A DNA stretch of 64,000 bases from Tsuneonella dongtanensis (lineage in GTDB: Bacteria; Pseudomonadota; Alphaproteobacteria; Sphingomonadales; Sphingomonadaceae), in contig NZ_CP016591.1 in assembly GCF_001698205.1 (NCBI RefSeq), forward strand, positions 310,001-374,000, read 5' to 3'. Position 1 is the stretch's first letter, and each line of letters starts with the position of its first letter. Made by a program: the position numbers and the translations under genes. A model generated the notes under the pieces. It ran no database searches, was not told the origin of the DNA, and worked only from the letters and a program-made list of their open reading frames with translations. Shown piece after piece: positions 11,147-21,178 of the stretch.

Positions 11147-11640
11147 GCATCTCGATCCGGCCCGAACGGCCCGGCGACGAACGGGCGATCCATTCGCTCA
11201 CGGAAGCAGCCTTTCGCACCCAGCCCCACTCCGACGGCACGGAGCAGGACGTGATCGACCGCTTGCGCCGCGATGGGGACCTCGCGTTATCGCTCGTCGC
11301 GGAAGGCGACGGGCGGATCGTCGGTCACATCGCCTTTTCCGGGGTGAAGATCGCCGACGGCAGCCGCGACTGGTACGGCCTTGGCCCGGTGAGCGTCTGG
11401 CCGGAGCTGCATGGCAAGGGCATCGGCAGCGCGCTGATCGTGCGCGGGATCGCTGATCTGAAGGATCGCGGGGCGCGCGGTATGGTCCTCCTCGGCAACC
11501 CGGAATACTACGGGCGCTTCGGTTTCGAACACGATCCGTCGCTGGAGTTTCCCGGACCGCCCGCGCCCTATTTCCAGCGCCTTGTCCTTGCGGACGAGCC
11601 ACCACGCGGCATCGTCACTTACGCGCCCGCCTTTTACTGA
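11143..11640 (+). CDS. GNAT-family N-acetyltransferase (YhbS-like)
   Basis: Acetyl-CoA-dependent acetyltransferase of 165 residues. The acetyl-CoA loop is in LHGKGIGSALI, and the segment GNPEYYGRFGFEH is typical of the YhbS/putative acetyltransferase group. It begins with a TTG that overlaps the ribA stop. Its last 7 bp overlap the tail of the convergent psd gene. Substrate unknown. Confidence 0.85.
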   Translation: MSISIRPERPGDERAIHSLTEAAFRTQPHSDGTEQDVIDRLRRDGDLALSLVAEGDGRIVGHIAFSGVKIADGSRDWYGLGPVSVWPELHGKGIGSALIVRGIADLKDRGARGMVLLGNPEYYGRFGFEHDPSLEFPGPPAPYFQRLVLADEPPRGIVTYAPAFY

Positions 11641-12476
11641 GTGCGGGTGGCGATCGCCTGGCCCATGCGCAGCACGCTGCCGGGGCCGAGTTCCTCGAGC
11701 CACTCGATACGACCGGGCTCGAACAGCAGCACCACGGTCGATCCGAGGAAGAAACGACCCATTTCGTCGCCCGCCTCGAAGCGCGGACCGTCGGCAAAGT
11801 TCTCGCCGATGACCTCGCGCCCGTGGGGCTTGACGCGCCCGCCCCACACGGTGGCAATGCCAGCCACGATCATCGCGCCGACCATCACGCTCGCGAACCG
11901 GCCGATCTCGCCGTCGAACAGGCACACCAGCCGTTCGTTGCGCGCGAACAGGCGATCGACACCCTCGGCCGTCACGCCGTTCACCGAGAACAGGTCGCCC
12001 GGGACGTAGATCGTCTGCCAAAGCGCGCCCGCGGCGGGCATGTGCACGCGGTGGTAGTCCTTGGGGCTGAGGTAGATCGTCGCAAAGCGTCCGCCTTCGA
12101 ACCGCGCGGCATCCTCGGTGTTGCCGCCGAGCAGTTCGGCGACCGAGTAGTCGCGCCCCTTGGCCTGGACCACCCGCCCGCCCGCGATGCGCCCGATCTG
12201 GCTCACCGCGCCGTCGGCCGGGCTGAGCACGTGTGTCGCCGCATCCGCGAGCGGCCGCGCGCCCGGCTTGAGCGCGCGGGTGAAGAAGTCGTTGAACGTC
12301 TCGTATTGCCCGAGTGGCCGCTCCGCCTCGTCCATGTCGACGCCGTAGGCCGCGGCGAAGCGGTGGATCAGCGGATCGCGAATGGCGGGCACGCGGCTGT
12401 CGGCGAACCGCCCGGCAAGCTTCGAGAGCGCGTGCTGGGGCGCGATATGCTGGGCGCGAATGAAGAACTGCGACAT
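11634..12476 (-). CDS. psd: Phosphatidylserine decarboxylase proenzyme
   Basis: Inner-membrane enzyme that makes phosphatidylethanolamine from phosphatidylserine, 280 residues. It is the E. coli-type proenzyme: YETFNDFFTRALKPGARP at the N-terminus, DYHRVHMP in mid-protein, and the self-cleavage site LGST near the C-terminus, where the serine becomes the pyruvoyl group. It is the last gene of a tightly spaced minus-strand run (32 nt behind the gene upstream). Confidence 0.96.
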   Translation of the reverse strand: MSQFFIRAQHIAPQHALSKLAGRFADSRVPAIRDPLIHRFAAAYGVDMDEAERPLGQYETFNDFFTRALKPGARPLADAATHVLSPADGAVSQIGRIAGGRVVQAKGRDYSVAELLGGNTEDAARFEGGRFATIYLSPKDYHRVHMPAAGALWQTIYVPGDLFSVNGVTAEGVDRLFARNERLVCLFDGEIGRFASVMVGAMIVAGIATVWGGRVKPHGREVIGENFADGPRFEAGDEMGRFFLGSTVVLLFEPGRIEWLEELGPGSVLRMGQAIATRTQ

Positions 12477-12508
12477 GCGCCCGCCCTATGGCATCCCGGA
12501 CCGTGACG

Positions 12509-13216
12509 CTAGCGGCAGAGCTTCCGGAACCGCTCGCGCTCGCGCATCGCGTGGCGGTCCGGCACGATCCAGCTGTTCGCGCGCGCACAGTTCCGGGCAC
12601 GCTCCCACTCCGGTCCCGCAGGCTGCTCGATCTCGCCGGTGTCGAGATCGAGCGCGAGCGCAAGGCTGCGGCGGCCCCGGTACTCCTGCCCCATTGGGCC
12701 AATGAGAAGAAGCGGCACGATCGCACGATGGCTGTCCGGCTCGATGCGCGGGGCCTCGGCGATCCATAGCAGCGAGGACGCGGTGCGCGGCAGTCCGTCG
12801 ATATAGTCAGCAGGCACCATGTCGGCGAGCGCCAGCCGCCGGACCACACTGCCGTCGCGGCGGTAGATAACCAGCGCGTTCGGCCCGAAACCCATGCTAG
12901 CGTAGTCATCGACGGTCAGCAGCCGCTCACCGTCGTCGGTCAGCAGCGTACGTCCGGGCGCTTCGGGGTTGACCAGCCGCACCGTAGTGCTCGCCATCCG
13001 GTCGGTACCCTTGCCGACGTATTCGATCACCGCGCGCGCCGCGGGCGCGCACCGTATCTCGCCTTGCGCACAGGAAAGGCGAGCAGGAATAACGGTCGCT
13101 ATCCATTCGCCCGACGGACTGCGCGCCTCCGTGAGCGTCGGCGGCATGAACGAGTCTGCCTGTGCCGCCACGGGAAGTGCGGCAAGTGCCAGCGCAGCCA
13201 TAGTGCGATACTTCAT
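12509..13216 (-). CDS. Secreted protein of unknown function
   Basis: Predicted 235-residue protein with a clear signal peptide (MKYRTMAALALAALPVAAQA). The mature part is strand-rich, with paired cysteines early (SCAQGEIRC) and late (NCARAN, KLC), so disulphides are plausible in the periplasm. No catalytic motif is recognised. The start at 13216 is chosen because the signal peptide begins there; GGAGG lies 14 nt upstream, rather far. It sits between the beta-helix gene and psd on the same strand. Confidence 0.7.
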   Translation of the reverse strand: MKYRTMAALALAALPVAAQADSFMPPTLTEARSPSGEWIATVIPARLSCAQGEIRCAPAARAVIEYVGKGTDRMASTTVRLVNPEAPGRTLLTDDGERLLTVDDYASMGFGPNALVIYRRDGSVVRRLALADMVPADYIDGLPRTASSLLWIAEAPRIEPDSHRAIVPLLLIGPMGQEYRGRRSLALALDLDTGEIEQPAGPEWERARNCARANSWIVPDRHAMRERERFRKLCR

Positions 13217-13259
13217 GAAAGCCGAATGAGCCTCCGGCGCTTGCGGCCCGCTGAATGCC

Positions 13260-14246
13260 TCAGCGCTTCTCGAAAGGCTCCAGCCCCGTGCCGAGGGCAT
13301 TGGGTCCGACCGCGAGGGCTTCGCCCGACCAGTCGGCGACGAAGGCGCTGGACCGGCGCACGCCCGGTGCGAAGCGGGCATCGTTGCCGGCGATCTTCAA
13401 ACCGTCCGAAGGATGCAGGCGATCCTCCGCGCCGACGGCGATGAAGGCGGAGTAATTCTCCTTGTCCTGCCCTTGGACGAACCAGTTGTTGGTGATCTGG
13501 CCGGTCGAGCCCGCGGGCAGGTCGATCATGTAGTTGGTACCCCGCCCGGCCGAATCGTCGAAGCTGGAGCTGGCAATCTCGACTGTGCGGCTGCGCGCCT
13601 TGACGTAGTGCCCCCCGGTCCCGCGCTCGAAGCGGCTGCGGGTCACGCGCAGACGTCCATAGTCGCCGATGTATATCGAATGCGCACAGCCGGCCGAATT
13701 CTCGCAGGTGCCGAGGCCCGAGAACGTGCTCTTGTCGATCACGATCGTGCCCGCGGAATCGTTGGCCGTGAGGATGCCCTGCTGGCTGTCGAGGAACCAG
13801 CTCTGCGCGACAGTGAGGTCGCCCTGCTCGAGCCGAATGCCCGCGCCATTGCCATCGGGCACCGCCATGCCGCGGAAGACGAGGCCCGAGATGCGCGCGC
13901 TGCGACCGCGCAGGACCAGCGCGGCCTTGCCTTCGCAGGTCGTGCGATCGAACACGGCATTGCCGGGCTCGGCGGCGAGGAAGGTGATCTCGCCGCCCTT
14001 CTGCACCGCGCACTGGCGATACGATCCGGGGGCGATCGCGATGGTGCCGCGCGCGCTGCCGATCGCATCGACGGCCTGCTGGAGGCTGCCATAGGCACGC
14101 CCGGTCTCGATCACGGTAAAGGGAAGCGCAGGTCCGCCTTGGGCCAGCACCGCGGCCGCCGGGATCGCCGCCACCGCCAGCACGGCGAGCGCCAGCACGA
14201 GCTTGAGCGACGGGCGGGCGAGCGGAGGGCGGGCGAGGCTGTCCAT
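13260..14246 (-). CDS. Right-handed parallel beta-helix repeat protein
   Basis: Exported protein of 328 residues. After a short basic start, a hydrophobic segment (residues about 15-36, ending VLAQG) acts as signal peptide or anchor. The rest alternates short strands in the pectate-lyase-like pattern: YGSLQQAVDAI, RISGLVFRGM, DLTVAQSWFLDSQQGI, TIVIDKSTFSGLG, RLRVTRSRFERG, TVEIASSSFDDS, QITNNWFVQG. Such proteins bind or cleave polysaccharide, but no catalytic set is evident. A CENSAGC pair may form a disulphide. Part of the SPFH-to-psd gene run. Confidence 0.82.
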   Translation of the reverse strand: MDSLARPPLARPSLKLVLALAVLAVAAIPAAAVLAQGGPALPFTVIETGRAYGSLQQAVDAIGSARGTIAIAPGSYRQCAVQKGGEITFLAAEPGNAVFDRTTCEGKAALVLRGRSARISGLVFRGMAVPDGNGAGIRLEQGDLTVAQSWFLDSQQGILTANDSAGTIVIDKSTFSGLGTCENSAGCAHSIYIGDYGRLRVTRSRFERGTGGHYVKARSRTVEIASSSFDDSAGRGTNYMIDLPAGSTGQITNNWFVQGQDKENYSAFIAVGAEDRLHPSDGLKIAGNDARFAPGVRRSSAFVADWSGEALAVGPNALGTGLEPFEKR

Positions 14247-14298
14247 GAGGCCCGACCTAGGGAATAAGGGTTAACGCCGCGCTAAGGCTTGTCCTTCG

Positions 14299-14547
14299 TC
14301 AACGCCATCGACCGGGAGTTCGGGCACGGGCGATCAGCATCAGCGCCGCGGTCGATACGATGAGACCCAATGCGTAGAGGATATAGCCCTCCATGCTCGG
14401 TCGCTCGAGCAGGAGCGAGAGACCCGCGACGATCCCGACATAGGCCGCGATCACCACCCAGCCCTGCCACGCGGTCGGAAAGCCCGAGCCGCGTCCGTGT
14501 TTCTTGGGCGCGAACCAGTCGCCGGGTTCGAAGAACTTGTGCAGCAT
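14299..14547 (-). CDS. Small two-helix membrane protein
   Basis: An 82-residue protein with a charged, aromatic N-terminus (FFEPGDWFAPKKHGRG) and two hydrophobic segments (about residues 28-46 and 54-74). AGGAG lies 7 nt ahead of the ATG, and the stop of the hydrolase gene is 3 nt upstream of it, so expression is coupled. Not recognised as a named family. Confidence 0.72.
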   Translation of the reverse strand: MLHKFFEPGDWFAPKKHGRGSGFPTAWQGWVVIAAYVGIVAGLSLLLERPSMEGYILYALGLIVSTAALMLIARARTPGRWR

Positions 14548-14550
14548 CGA

Positions 14551-15519
14551 CTACTCCTTTGTCGCTTGCGCATGGGGAGCGGTGACGAACCCGGCGATCG
14601 CATCGACGATCTCCGGCATCACTGGCCTGGAAGGGTCGGCATAGGCGGCAAGGTTTGCCTGCATGTCACCCGCCGGTACCGCTTTCAGGACATGGTTCAT
14701 CGCCGGCAGGACGACGTAACGGGCGTCGGGCTGTGCCTTGGCAAGCGCATCGCCGTTCTCGCGCGGAACCTGGATGTCGGCCTCTCCCTGGATCACGAGA
14801 AGCGGAACGGCGAGCTTTGCCGCAAGATCCGCGGGATCGTAGCGCATCGCATCGATCAAGAAGCCCTGCACGGCTGGCGCGAACATCGCCTGAAGAGCGG
14901 GGTGGAAATTCGCGACATCCACGCGCTCGCCCTTCTCGAAGCTGTCGATCGCGGTCAGCGCATCCGGCAGGATCGGGGCGTTCGCCGGATTCGCGGAGAG
15001 TTGTTTGCGCAGGATCGTGGAGAATCTGTTCGCCGGCGCTGCAAGGAGAATCACCCCGCAGATGCCTTGCGGGGACTGGGCGGCGAGCAAGGCGATCGAA
15101 CCGCCTTCGCTGTGACCCGCCACCCATACACAGTCATTGCCGCTCGCCCGGCGCGCCGCCTCGACCCATCGGGCGACATCCTGCGCGTAGTCCGCATAGG
15201 TCACCGCGTTGGGGTCGGCGATCGCCGCCTTGCTCCCGAACATGCCGCGCTTGTCGATCCGCAGGCTGCCGATGCCGCGCGCGTGAAGAGCCTCCGCCAG
15301 GAGGCGATAGGACGAAGCGGTGATACCGCCGGGATTATTGCCATCGCGGTCGGTCGGGCCGGATCCTGGGATGATGATCACCACCGCACCCCCTTCGGCC
15401 GGACGGATCAGGGTGCCGGCAAGGTCGCCTGCGGGTCCGGGCGCGGTCAGCGGCTCTTGCGCGTTGGCGCCGACGGCAAACGTGGCGGCGAGCGCGGCGG
15501 CCATGATGGTCTTCTTCAT
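14551..15519 (-). CDS. Secreted alpha/beta hydrolase
   Basis: Predicted serine hydrolase of 322 residues with a signal peptide (MKKTIMAAALAATFAVGANAQ). The nucleophile elbow is GHSEGG and the oxyanion segment VIIIPGSGPTDRDGNN; a late NHVLK supplies the likely catalytic His and QGEADIQVP the acidic region. This pattern fits the periplasmic alpha/beta hydrolase (S9/DLH-like) group with unknown ester or peptide substrate. GAGGAT immediately before the ATG overlaps the stop of the RHH gene, which lies 1 nt upstream. Confidence 0.85.
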   Translation of the reverse strand: MKKTIMAAALAATFAVGANAQEPLTAPGPAGDLAGTLIRPAEGGAVVIIIPGSGPTDRDGNNPGGITASSYRLLAEALHARGIGSLRIDKRGMFGSKAAIADPNAVTYADYAQDVARWVEAARRASGNDCVWVAGHSEGGSIALLAAQSPQGICGVILLAAPANRFSTILRKQLSANPANAPILPDALTAIDSFEKGERVDVANFHPALQAMFAPAVQGFLIDAMRYDPADLAAKLAVPLLVIQGEADIQVPRENGDALAKAQPDARYVVLPAMNHVLKAVPAGDMQANLAAYADPSRPVMPEIVDAIAGFVTAPHAQATKE

Positions 15520-15520
15520 C

Positions 15521-15721
15521 TCAATCCTCTTTCGGCGGACGACCGCGCCGCGGCGGGTCGGTCCGGGCGACCTCGATCCCCCGCGCCTTGAGGGCTTCGC
15601 GCAGAAGCATCTCGATCTCGGCGTTGGCGCTGCGCAGCTCGGCACCCGCGAGCCGCTCGACCGCGGCGAAGACCGCCGGGTCGATGCGGAGCGGGAATGC
15701 CTTGCGGGACGAAGCGGCCAC
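15521..15721 (-). CDS. Arc-like ribbon-helix-helix DNA-binding protein
   Basis: A 66-residue protein whose RKAFPLRIDPAVFAAVERLA segment fits the strand and first helix of an Arc-type ribbon-helix-helix domain, with ANAEIEMLLREALKARG as the second helix. The C-terminal tail is basic and Pro-rich. It starts with GTG, 9 nt behind the SPFH stop. Genes of this type often follow an SPFH gene. The product is a good candidate to bind the phased GATAT repeats upstream of the operon (inference). Confidence 0.8.
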   Translation of the reverse strand: MAASSRKAFPLRIDPAVFAAVERLAGAELRSANAEIEMLLREALKARGIEVARTDPPRRGRPPKED

Positions 15722-15730
15722 CGGGCGATC

Positions 15731-16645
15731 CTACTGGTAGAGCGTTCCGGCGTTGACCACCGGCTGCGCCTCGCGCTCGCCGCACAGCACCACCATCAGG
15801 TTGGATACCATGGTCGCCTTGCGCTCGTCATCGAGATCCACGATCCCGTCGGCCGACAGCTTCGCGAGCGCCATCTCGACCATGCTTACCGCGCCCATGA
15901 CCAGCTTGGCGCGGGCGGCGATAACCGCTTCGGCCTGCTGGCGGCGAAGCATCGCGCCGGCGATTTCGGCGGCGTAGGCGAGATGGGTGAGGCCCGCCTC
16001 GTCGACCACGATCCCCGCCACGTGGAGCCGCTCGTTGAGCTCCGCCTGAAGCTCTCCGTTCACTACGTCCGGGCTGCCGCGCAGCGTCACTTCCTCTTCC
16101 TCGAGGTCGTCGTAGGGGTGCCGCGCACCGACCGTACGCAGGCCCGCCTCGATCTGAATCTCGACGAACTGCTTGTAGTCGTCGACGTCGAACGCGGCTT
16201 GTGCGGTGTCCTGGACGCGCCAGACGACATTGCACGCGATGTCGATCGGGTTGCCCTTGAGATCGTTGATCTTGACCCGGTCCGAATGGACGTTGTGCGC
16301 GCGCGCCGAGATCTTCTTGCGCATCATCCACGGCCACACCCAGCGCAGCCCCTCGGTGCGGTCGGTGCCCTTGTACGCGCCGAACAGCGTGATCACCGCG
16401 GCCTGGTTCGGCTGGATCATGTAGAACCCGCACGCGACGAGAAGCGCGGCAAGGAACGAGATCACGATCTGCCCGACGAAGGCCAGCTTCATCGCCTTCG
16501 TGGCGCCATCGGGCGGGAAACCGCCGGTGACCATCCACACGCCGAACGCGATCGCGGCGAGCAGGACGATCAGCATGACATAGCCGTTGAACGCCGACGC
16601 GGGCCGTTCCTGGCTCCGGTTCATCCCCTTCAGTTCGACCGACAT
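15731..16645 (-). CDS. SPFH (stomatin/prohibitin) domain membrane protein
   Basis: Membrane-scaffold protein of 304 residues. Two hydrophobic segments (about 21-41 and 53-76) anchor it, followed by an SPFH/Band 7 domain ([43 protein letters not shown]) and an Ala/Glu-rich coiled segment ([17 protein letters not shown]). Family members form oligomeric membrane microdomains and often regulate proteases or lipid organisation. GGAGGAG precedes the ATG. It heads a seven-gene minus-strand run ending with psd, consistent with a role in envelope lipid homeostasis (inference). Confidence 0.92.
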   Translation of the reverse strand: MSVELKGMNRSQERPASAFNGYVMLIVLLAAIAFGVWMVTGGFPPDGATKAMKLAFVGQIVISFLAALLVACGFYMIQPNQAAVITLFGAYKGTDRTEGLRWVWPWMMRKKISARAHNVHSDRVKINDLKGNPIDIACNVVWRVQDTAQAAFDVDDYKQFVEIQIEAGLRTVGARHPYDDLEEEEVTLRGSPDVVNGELQAELNERLHVAGIVVDEAGLTHLAYAAEIAGAMLRRQQAEAVIAARAKLVMGAVSMVEMALAKLSADGIVDLDDERKATMVSNLMVVLCGEREAQPVVNAGTLYQ

Positions 16646-16660
16646 GACGAATCACTCCTC

Positions 16661-16690
16661 CGATATAATTGTGATATCGTTTTTATATCG
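16661..16690 (-). promoter_or_regulatory. Operator-like 11-bp-phased GATAT/ATATC repeats
   Basis: CGATATAA (16661-16668) and TTATATCG (16683-16690) form a perfect inverted repeat, with a central GATATC (16673-16678). GATA at 16662 and 16673, and ATATC at 16674 and 16685, recur with 11-bp spacing. The block is AT-rich in an otherwise GC-rich region and lies directly upstream of the SPFH ribosome-binding site. Confidence 0.6.
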
Positions 16691-16915
16691 AGCGAAAAAT
16701 TTTGGCAAGGGGGTCTTGGAACCAAATCGAGGCATACCCATTATGGCGGTGCGGACCGGGCCCCTCTGGCGCGGCGCAGCGGCTCAAGCCCAGCGCCTCG
16801 TGATGTCGGACCGCATCGGATGTTGCCGATGCCGGGCCCGGGATATCTCCCTCCCCCCTTCCCGCCGGCTCGGCGCATCCGATCGAACACCAACCCGTTC
16901 GAAAGGGAAACTGCC
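16691..16915 (+). other. Intergenic region before the DUF465 gene
   Basis: No coding frame is convincing. GGAACC at 16718-16723, with CATT beginning 16 nt after GGAAC, is one base off the alphaproteobacterial general-stress (EcfG) promoter GGAAC-N16/17-CGTT and could drive the DUF465-terC genes; support is weak. Confidence 0.25.
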
Positions 16916-17092
16916 ATGTCCGACCGGCTCTACAGCCTCATGGAACGCCACCAGAAGCTCGACCGACTGATCGCCGCCGTCCAGCGGCGCAAGTCCGGCG
17001 ACGCGTTCGAGCTGCTTCGTCTCAAGAAGCTCAAGCTCGCGATCAAGGATCGAATCGCTGCGCTGATGCGCAAGCGGCCTTCGCGCGCCTGA
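16916..17092 (+). CDS. DUF465 (YdcH-like) small coiled-coil protein
   Basis: A 58-residue, strongly basic helical protein (MSDRLYSLMERHQKLDRLI, then LLRLKKLKLAIKDRI). The spacing of hydrophobic residues fits the DUF465 hairpin of two helices. AAAGGGAAA lies ahead of the ATG. Function of the family is unknown. It precedes terC by 72 nt, the gap holding a strong hairpin. Confidence 0.88.
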   Translation: MSDRLYSLMERHQKLDRLIAAVQRRKSGDAFELLRLKKLKLAIKDRIAALMRKRPSRA

Positions 17093-17104
17093 CGACCTGC
17101 GTGA

Positions 17105-17134
17105 GCGGGGTGCCGGTATCCGCCGGCACTCCGC
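17105..17134 (+). other. Strong hairpin in the terC leader
   Basis: GCGGGGTGCCGG (17105-17116) pairs with CCGGCACTCCGC (17123-17134), 12 bp with one G-T wobble, loop TATCCG. No T-run follows, so it is not a classical terminator. It ends about 30 nt before the terC start and could be a processing site, an attenuator remnant or a regulatory leader. Confidence 0.55.
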
Positions 17135-17164
17135 CTTGCGCGGCCCCAATCGATCGGACATCCC

Positions 17165-18178
17165 ATGATGGAATTTCTCGTCGCCGACTGGCTGGGCACG
17201 CCTGCCTGGTTCTGGCTTGCCTTCCTTGGCATCGTCGTCGCGCTGACCGCGTTCGACCTCGGCGTCCTCCACAAGGAAGACCGCGAGATGGGCATCGGCG
17301 AAAGCCTGAAGCTCAGCGCGTTCTACATCGGCATCGCACTCGCGTTCGGCGCGTGGATCTGGCTCGAGCGCGGCGCCGACCTCGGCATGAAGTACTACAC
17401 GGGCTTCTTCATCGAAAAGGCGCTGTCGATCGACAACGTCTTCGTGATCAGCCTGATATTCACCTATTTCGCGATCCCGCCGAAGTACCAGTACCGCGCG
17501 CTCCTCTGGGGCATCATCGCGGTGATCGTGCTCCGCGGCCTGATGATCGCGGGGGGCGCGGCGCTGGTCGCCGAAGCCTACTGGGTGCTCTACATCTTCG
17601 CCGCGTTCCTCGTGTTCACCGGCATCAAGATGTTCTTCGCCGGCGACCATGAGCCCGACATCGCGAAGAACCCGGTGGTCCGCTGGATATCGAATCACAT
17701 GCGGGTGACCCCGCAGCTCCACGACCAGCACTTCTTCGTGAAGGTACCCGACGAGAAAACGGGTCGGCTGGTGACCGCGGCGACGCCGCTGTTCCTGGCG
17801 CTGGTCGTCATCAACCTCGCCGACCTCGTCTTCGCGGTCGACAGCGTGCCGGCAATCTTCGCGATCACCACCGACACTTTCATCGTCTACACCAGCAACA
17901 TCATGGCCATTCTGGGCCTCAGGGCGCTCTACTTCGCGCTCTCGGCGATGATCCACCGGTTCTACTATCTTAAGTACGCGCTCGCCGCGGTGCTAGTGTT
18001 CATCGGCAGCAAGATCTTCGTCTCCGACTTCCTGCTCGGCGGCGACAAGTTCCCGCCGGTGCTGAGCCTGGGCGTCACCGCCGCGCTGATCGCGGGCGGC
18101 GTATTCTACTCACTGTGGAAGACCCGTCACGGCGAGGACGCCGCACCCCAACTCCCGCACGACGCGATCCGACCCTGA
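17165..18178 (+). CDS. TerC-family integral membrane protein (Alx-like)
   Basis: Inner-membrane protein of 337 residues with about nine hydrophobic segments. The two acidic intramembrane motifs of the TerC family are intact: SIDNVFVISL and FAVDSVPAIFAIT. Alx/TerC proteins are linked to manganese export or metallation of exported proteins. Two ATGs (17165 and 17168) compete for the start. A yybP-ykoY manganese riboswitch is not recognisable in the short 72-nt leader, though that leader holds a strong hairpin. Confidence 0.92.
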   Translation: MMEFLVADWLGTPAWFWLAFLGIVVALTAFDLGVLHKEDREMGIGESLKLSAFYIGIALAFGAWIWLERGADLGMKYYTGFFIEKALSIDNVFVISLIFTYFAIPPKYQYRALLWGIIAVIVLRGLMIAGGAALVAEAYWVLYIFAAFLVFTGIKMFFAGDHEPDIAKNPVVRWISNHMRVTPQLHDQHFFVKVPDEKTGRLVTAATPLFLALVVINLADLVFAVDSVPAIFAITTDTFIVYTSNIMAILGLRALYFALSAMIHRFYYLKYALAAVLVFIGSKIFVSDFLLGGDKFPPVLSLGVTAALIAGGVFYSLWKTRHGEDAAPQLPHDAIRP

Positions 18179-18219
18179 AACTGAAACCTCAAGCCGACTG
18201 TACTGAAAGGAGAATACCC

Positions 18220-18807
18220 ATGAAGCCGACCTACCTGCTTGCTCCGCTCGCTGCCGGCCTCGCGCTGGCCGCCGCCCCGGTCCAGGCGAAACACCACGAA
18301 GGCGGTCACGCCGCCCACGTCGCGCCCTATGCGCCGATCACCGTCGCCGAAGTCGAGGCGGCACAGACCGCGTGGTGCAACGCACTGGTGGCCATATCCA
18401 CCGAAGCCGACACCAAGGGCCTGGCTGCTGCCAAGACGCTTGCCGGACAGGTCATCGACAGCGCCTACGGCTATGCAATGGGCCCGGTGCTGTTCAAGCC
18501 GACCCTGACGGTCACACCGCAGACCTTCCGCACCACCCGCGACGGCGCGCTGTCGTACTTCGTCGGCGACGACAAGACCTATCCGGGCGACAGCGGCTTC
18601 GCGCTCAAGAACTGGCGCAGCTGCAAGAGCGAGAACGCAGGCATCCTCGTGACCGGCAACAGCGCGAAGTCGATGGGCAACGTCTCGATGTGGGATGACA
18701 AGGGCAACATGACCAAGGTCGACAAGACCTGGGGCTATGTGCGCGACGGGATGGGCAAGCTGCGCATCGTCCTGCACCACTCGTCGCTGCCCTACATGGC
18801 GAAATAG
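18220..18807 (+). CDS. Periplasmic SnoaL/NTF2-like protein
   Basis: A 195-residue exported protein (signal peptide ending APVQA, then a His-rich KHHEGGHAAHV segment that might bind metal). The body, with AAQTAWCNALVAIS, GPVLFKPTLT, GDSGFALKNWRSC and WGYVRDGMGKLRIVLHHSS, fits an NTF2/SnoaL-like fold. Such proteins are often database-labelled phosphoribosyl-AMP cyclohydrolase without the cyclohydrolase motifs; I do not support that name here. AAAGGAG lies 8 nt ahead of the ATG. Function unknown. Confidence 0.78.
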   Translation: MKPTYLLAPLAAGLALAAAPVQAKHHEGGHAAHVAPYAPITVAEVEAAQTAWCNALVAISTEADTKGLAAAKTLAGQVIDSAYGYAMGPVLFKPTLTVTPQTFRTTRDGALSYFVGDDKTYPGDSGFALKNWRSCKSENAGILVTGNSAKSMGNVSMWDDKGNMTKVDKTWGYVRDGMGKLRIVLHHSSLPYMAK

Positions 18808-18816
18808 GACGGGCGA

Positions 18817-18855
18817 GGGCGGCCTTCGGAACACTCCGAGGGTCGCCCTTCTCTT
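18817..18855. terminator. Terminator between the NTF2-like gene and recQ
   Basis: GGGCGGCCTTCGGA (18817-18830) pairs imperfectly with TCCGAGGGTCGCCC (18835-18848) around an ACAC loop, followed by TTCTCTT. It separates two convergent genes and may serve both, better on the plus strand. Confidence 0.65.
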
Positions 18856-18866
18856 CCTCCCGGCGG

Positions 18867-20660
<1,794 letters not shown>

Positions 20661-20778
20661 CGGTTCGCCTTTGCACAGGGGCGACCGGGAGGGAAATGCC
20701 GCTCCTGTGCAAAAGCGGAGATTGCGGCGCGAATGTGGCGCGGGTATCAGGGCGGCAATCCCATCCAAGGAGTATCCC

Positions 20779-21084
20779 ATGAAGAAGATTGCCCTCATCG
20801 CCCTGCCGCTGACCCTCGGCCTTGCCGCCTGCGGCAGCACCGACGACGCCTCGACTGCGGCCGAGGCCGATACGGTGGAAATGCCTGCCGACGAGGCCAT
20901 GGCCGGCGTGACCGAGGAACCGGCTGCCGACCCGAACGCCAACGCCGCCGACGTCGCTTCTGCCGAGCCGGAGGAAACGGTGCAGGCGACCGCCGAGGAA
21001 GCCGGCGCCAATGCCGCCGACGTCGCGGCCCGCGCGCAGGCTGCCGCTGCCGCCGCCGAAGCGGCGACCGACACGCCGGAATAA
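20779..21084 (+). CDS. Small acidic Ala-rich lipoprotein
   Basis: A 101-residue protein with a type II signal peptide, lipobox LAAC at residues 15-18. After acylation the mature part is low-complexity, rich in Ala, Glu, Asp and Thr, with little hydrophobic core, so it is probably extended and surface or periplasm facing. AAGGAG precedes the ATG. It is divergent from recQ and is followed by its own terminator. It resembles the 26110-26364 lipoprotein in composition and design. No function assigned. Confidence 0.75.
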   Translation: MKKIALIALPLTLGLAACGSTDDASTAAEADTVEMPADEAMAGVTEEPAADPNANAADVASAEPEETVQATAEEAGANAADVAARAQAAAAAAEAATDTPE

Positions 21085-21109
21085 TTCCGCGCGACCAGCG
21101 AATGCTTGG

Positions 21110-21155
21110 AAGCGGGCGAATCGCATATCGGCGATTCGCCCGCTTTTCCTTTTTC
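21110..21155 (+). terminator. Intrinsic terminator after the 20779 lipoprotein
   Basis: GCGGGCGAATCGC (21112-21124) pairs perfectly with GCGATTCGCCCGC (21131-21143), loop ATATCG, extended by AA/TT, then TTTTCCTTTTT. A strong signal only 24 nt before the next gene. Confidence 0.9.
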
Positions 21156-21178
21156 GTGGGCAAGGTATGGCAGGGGCC

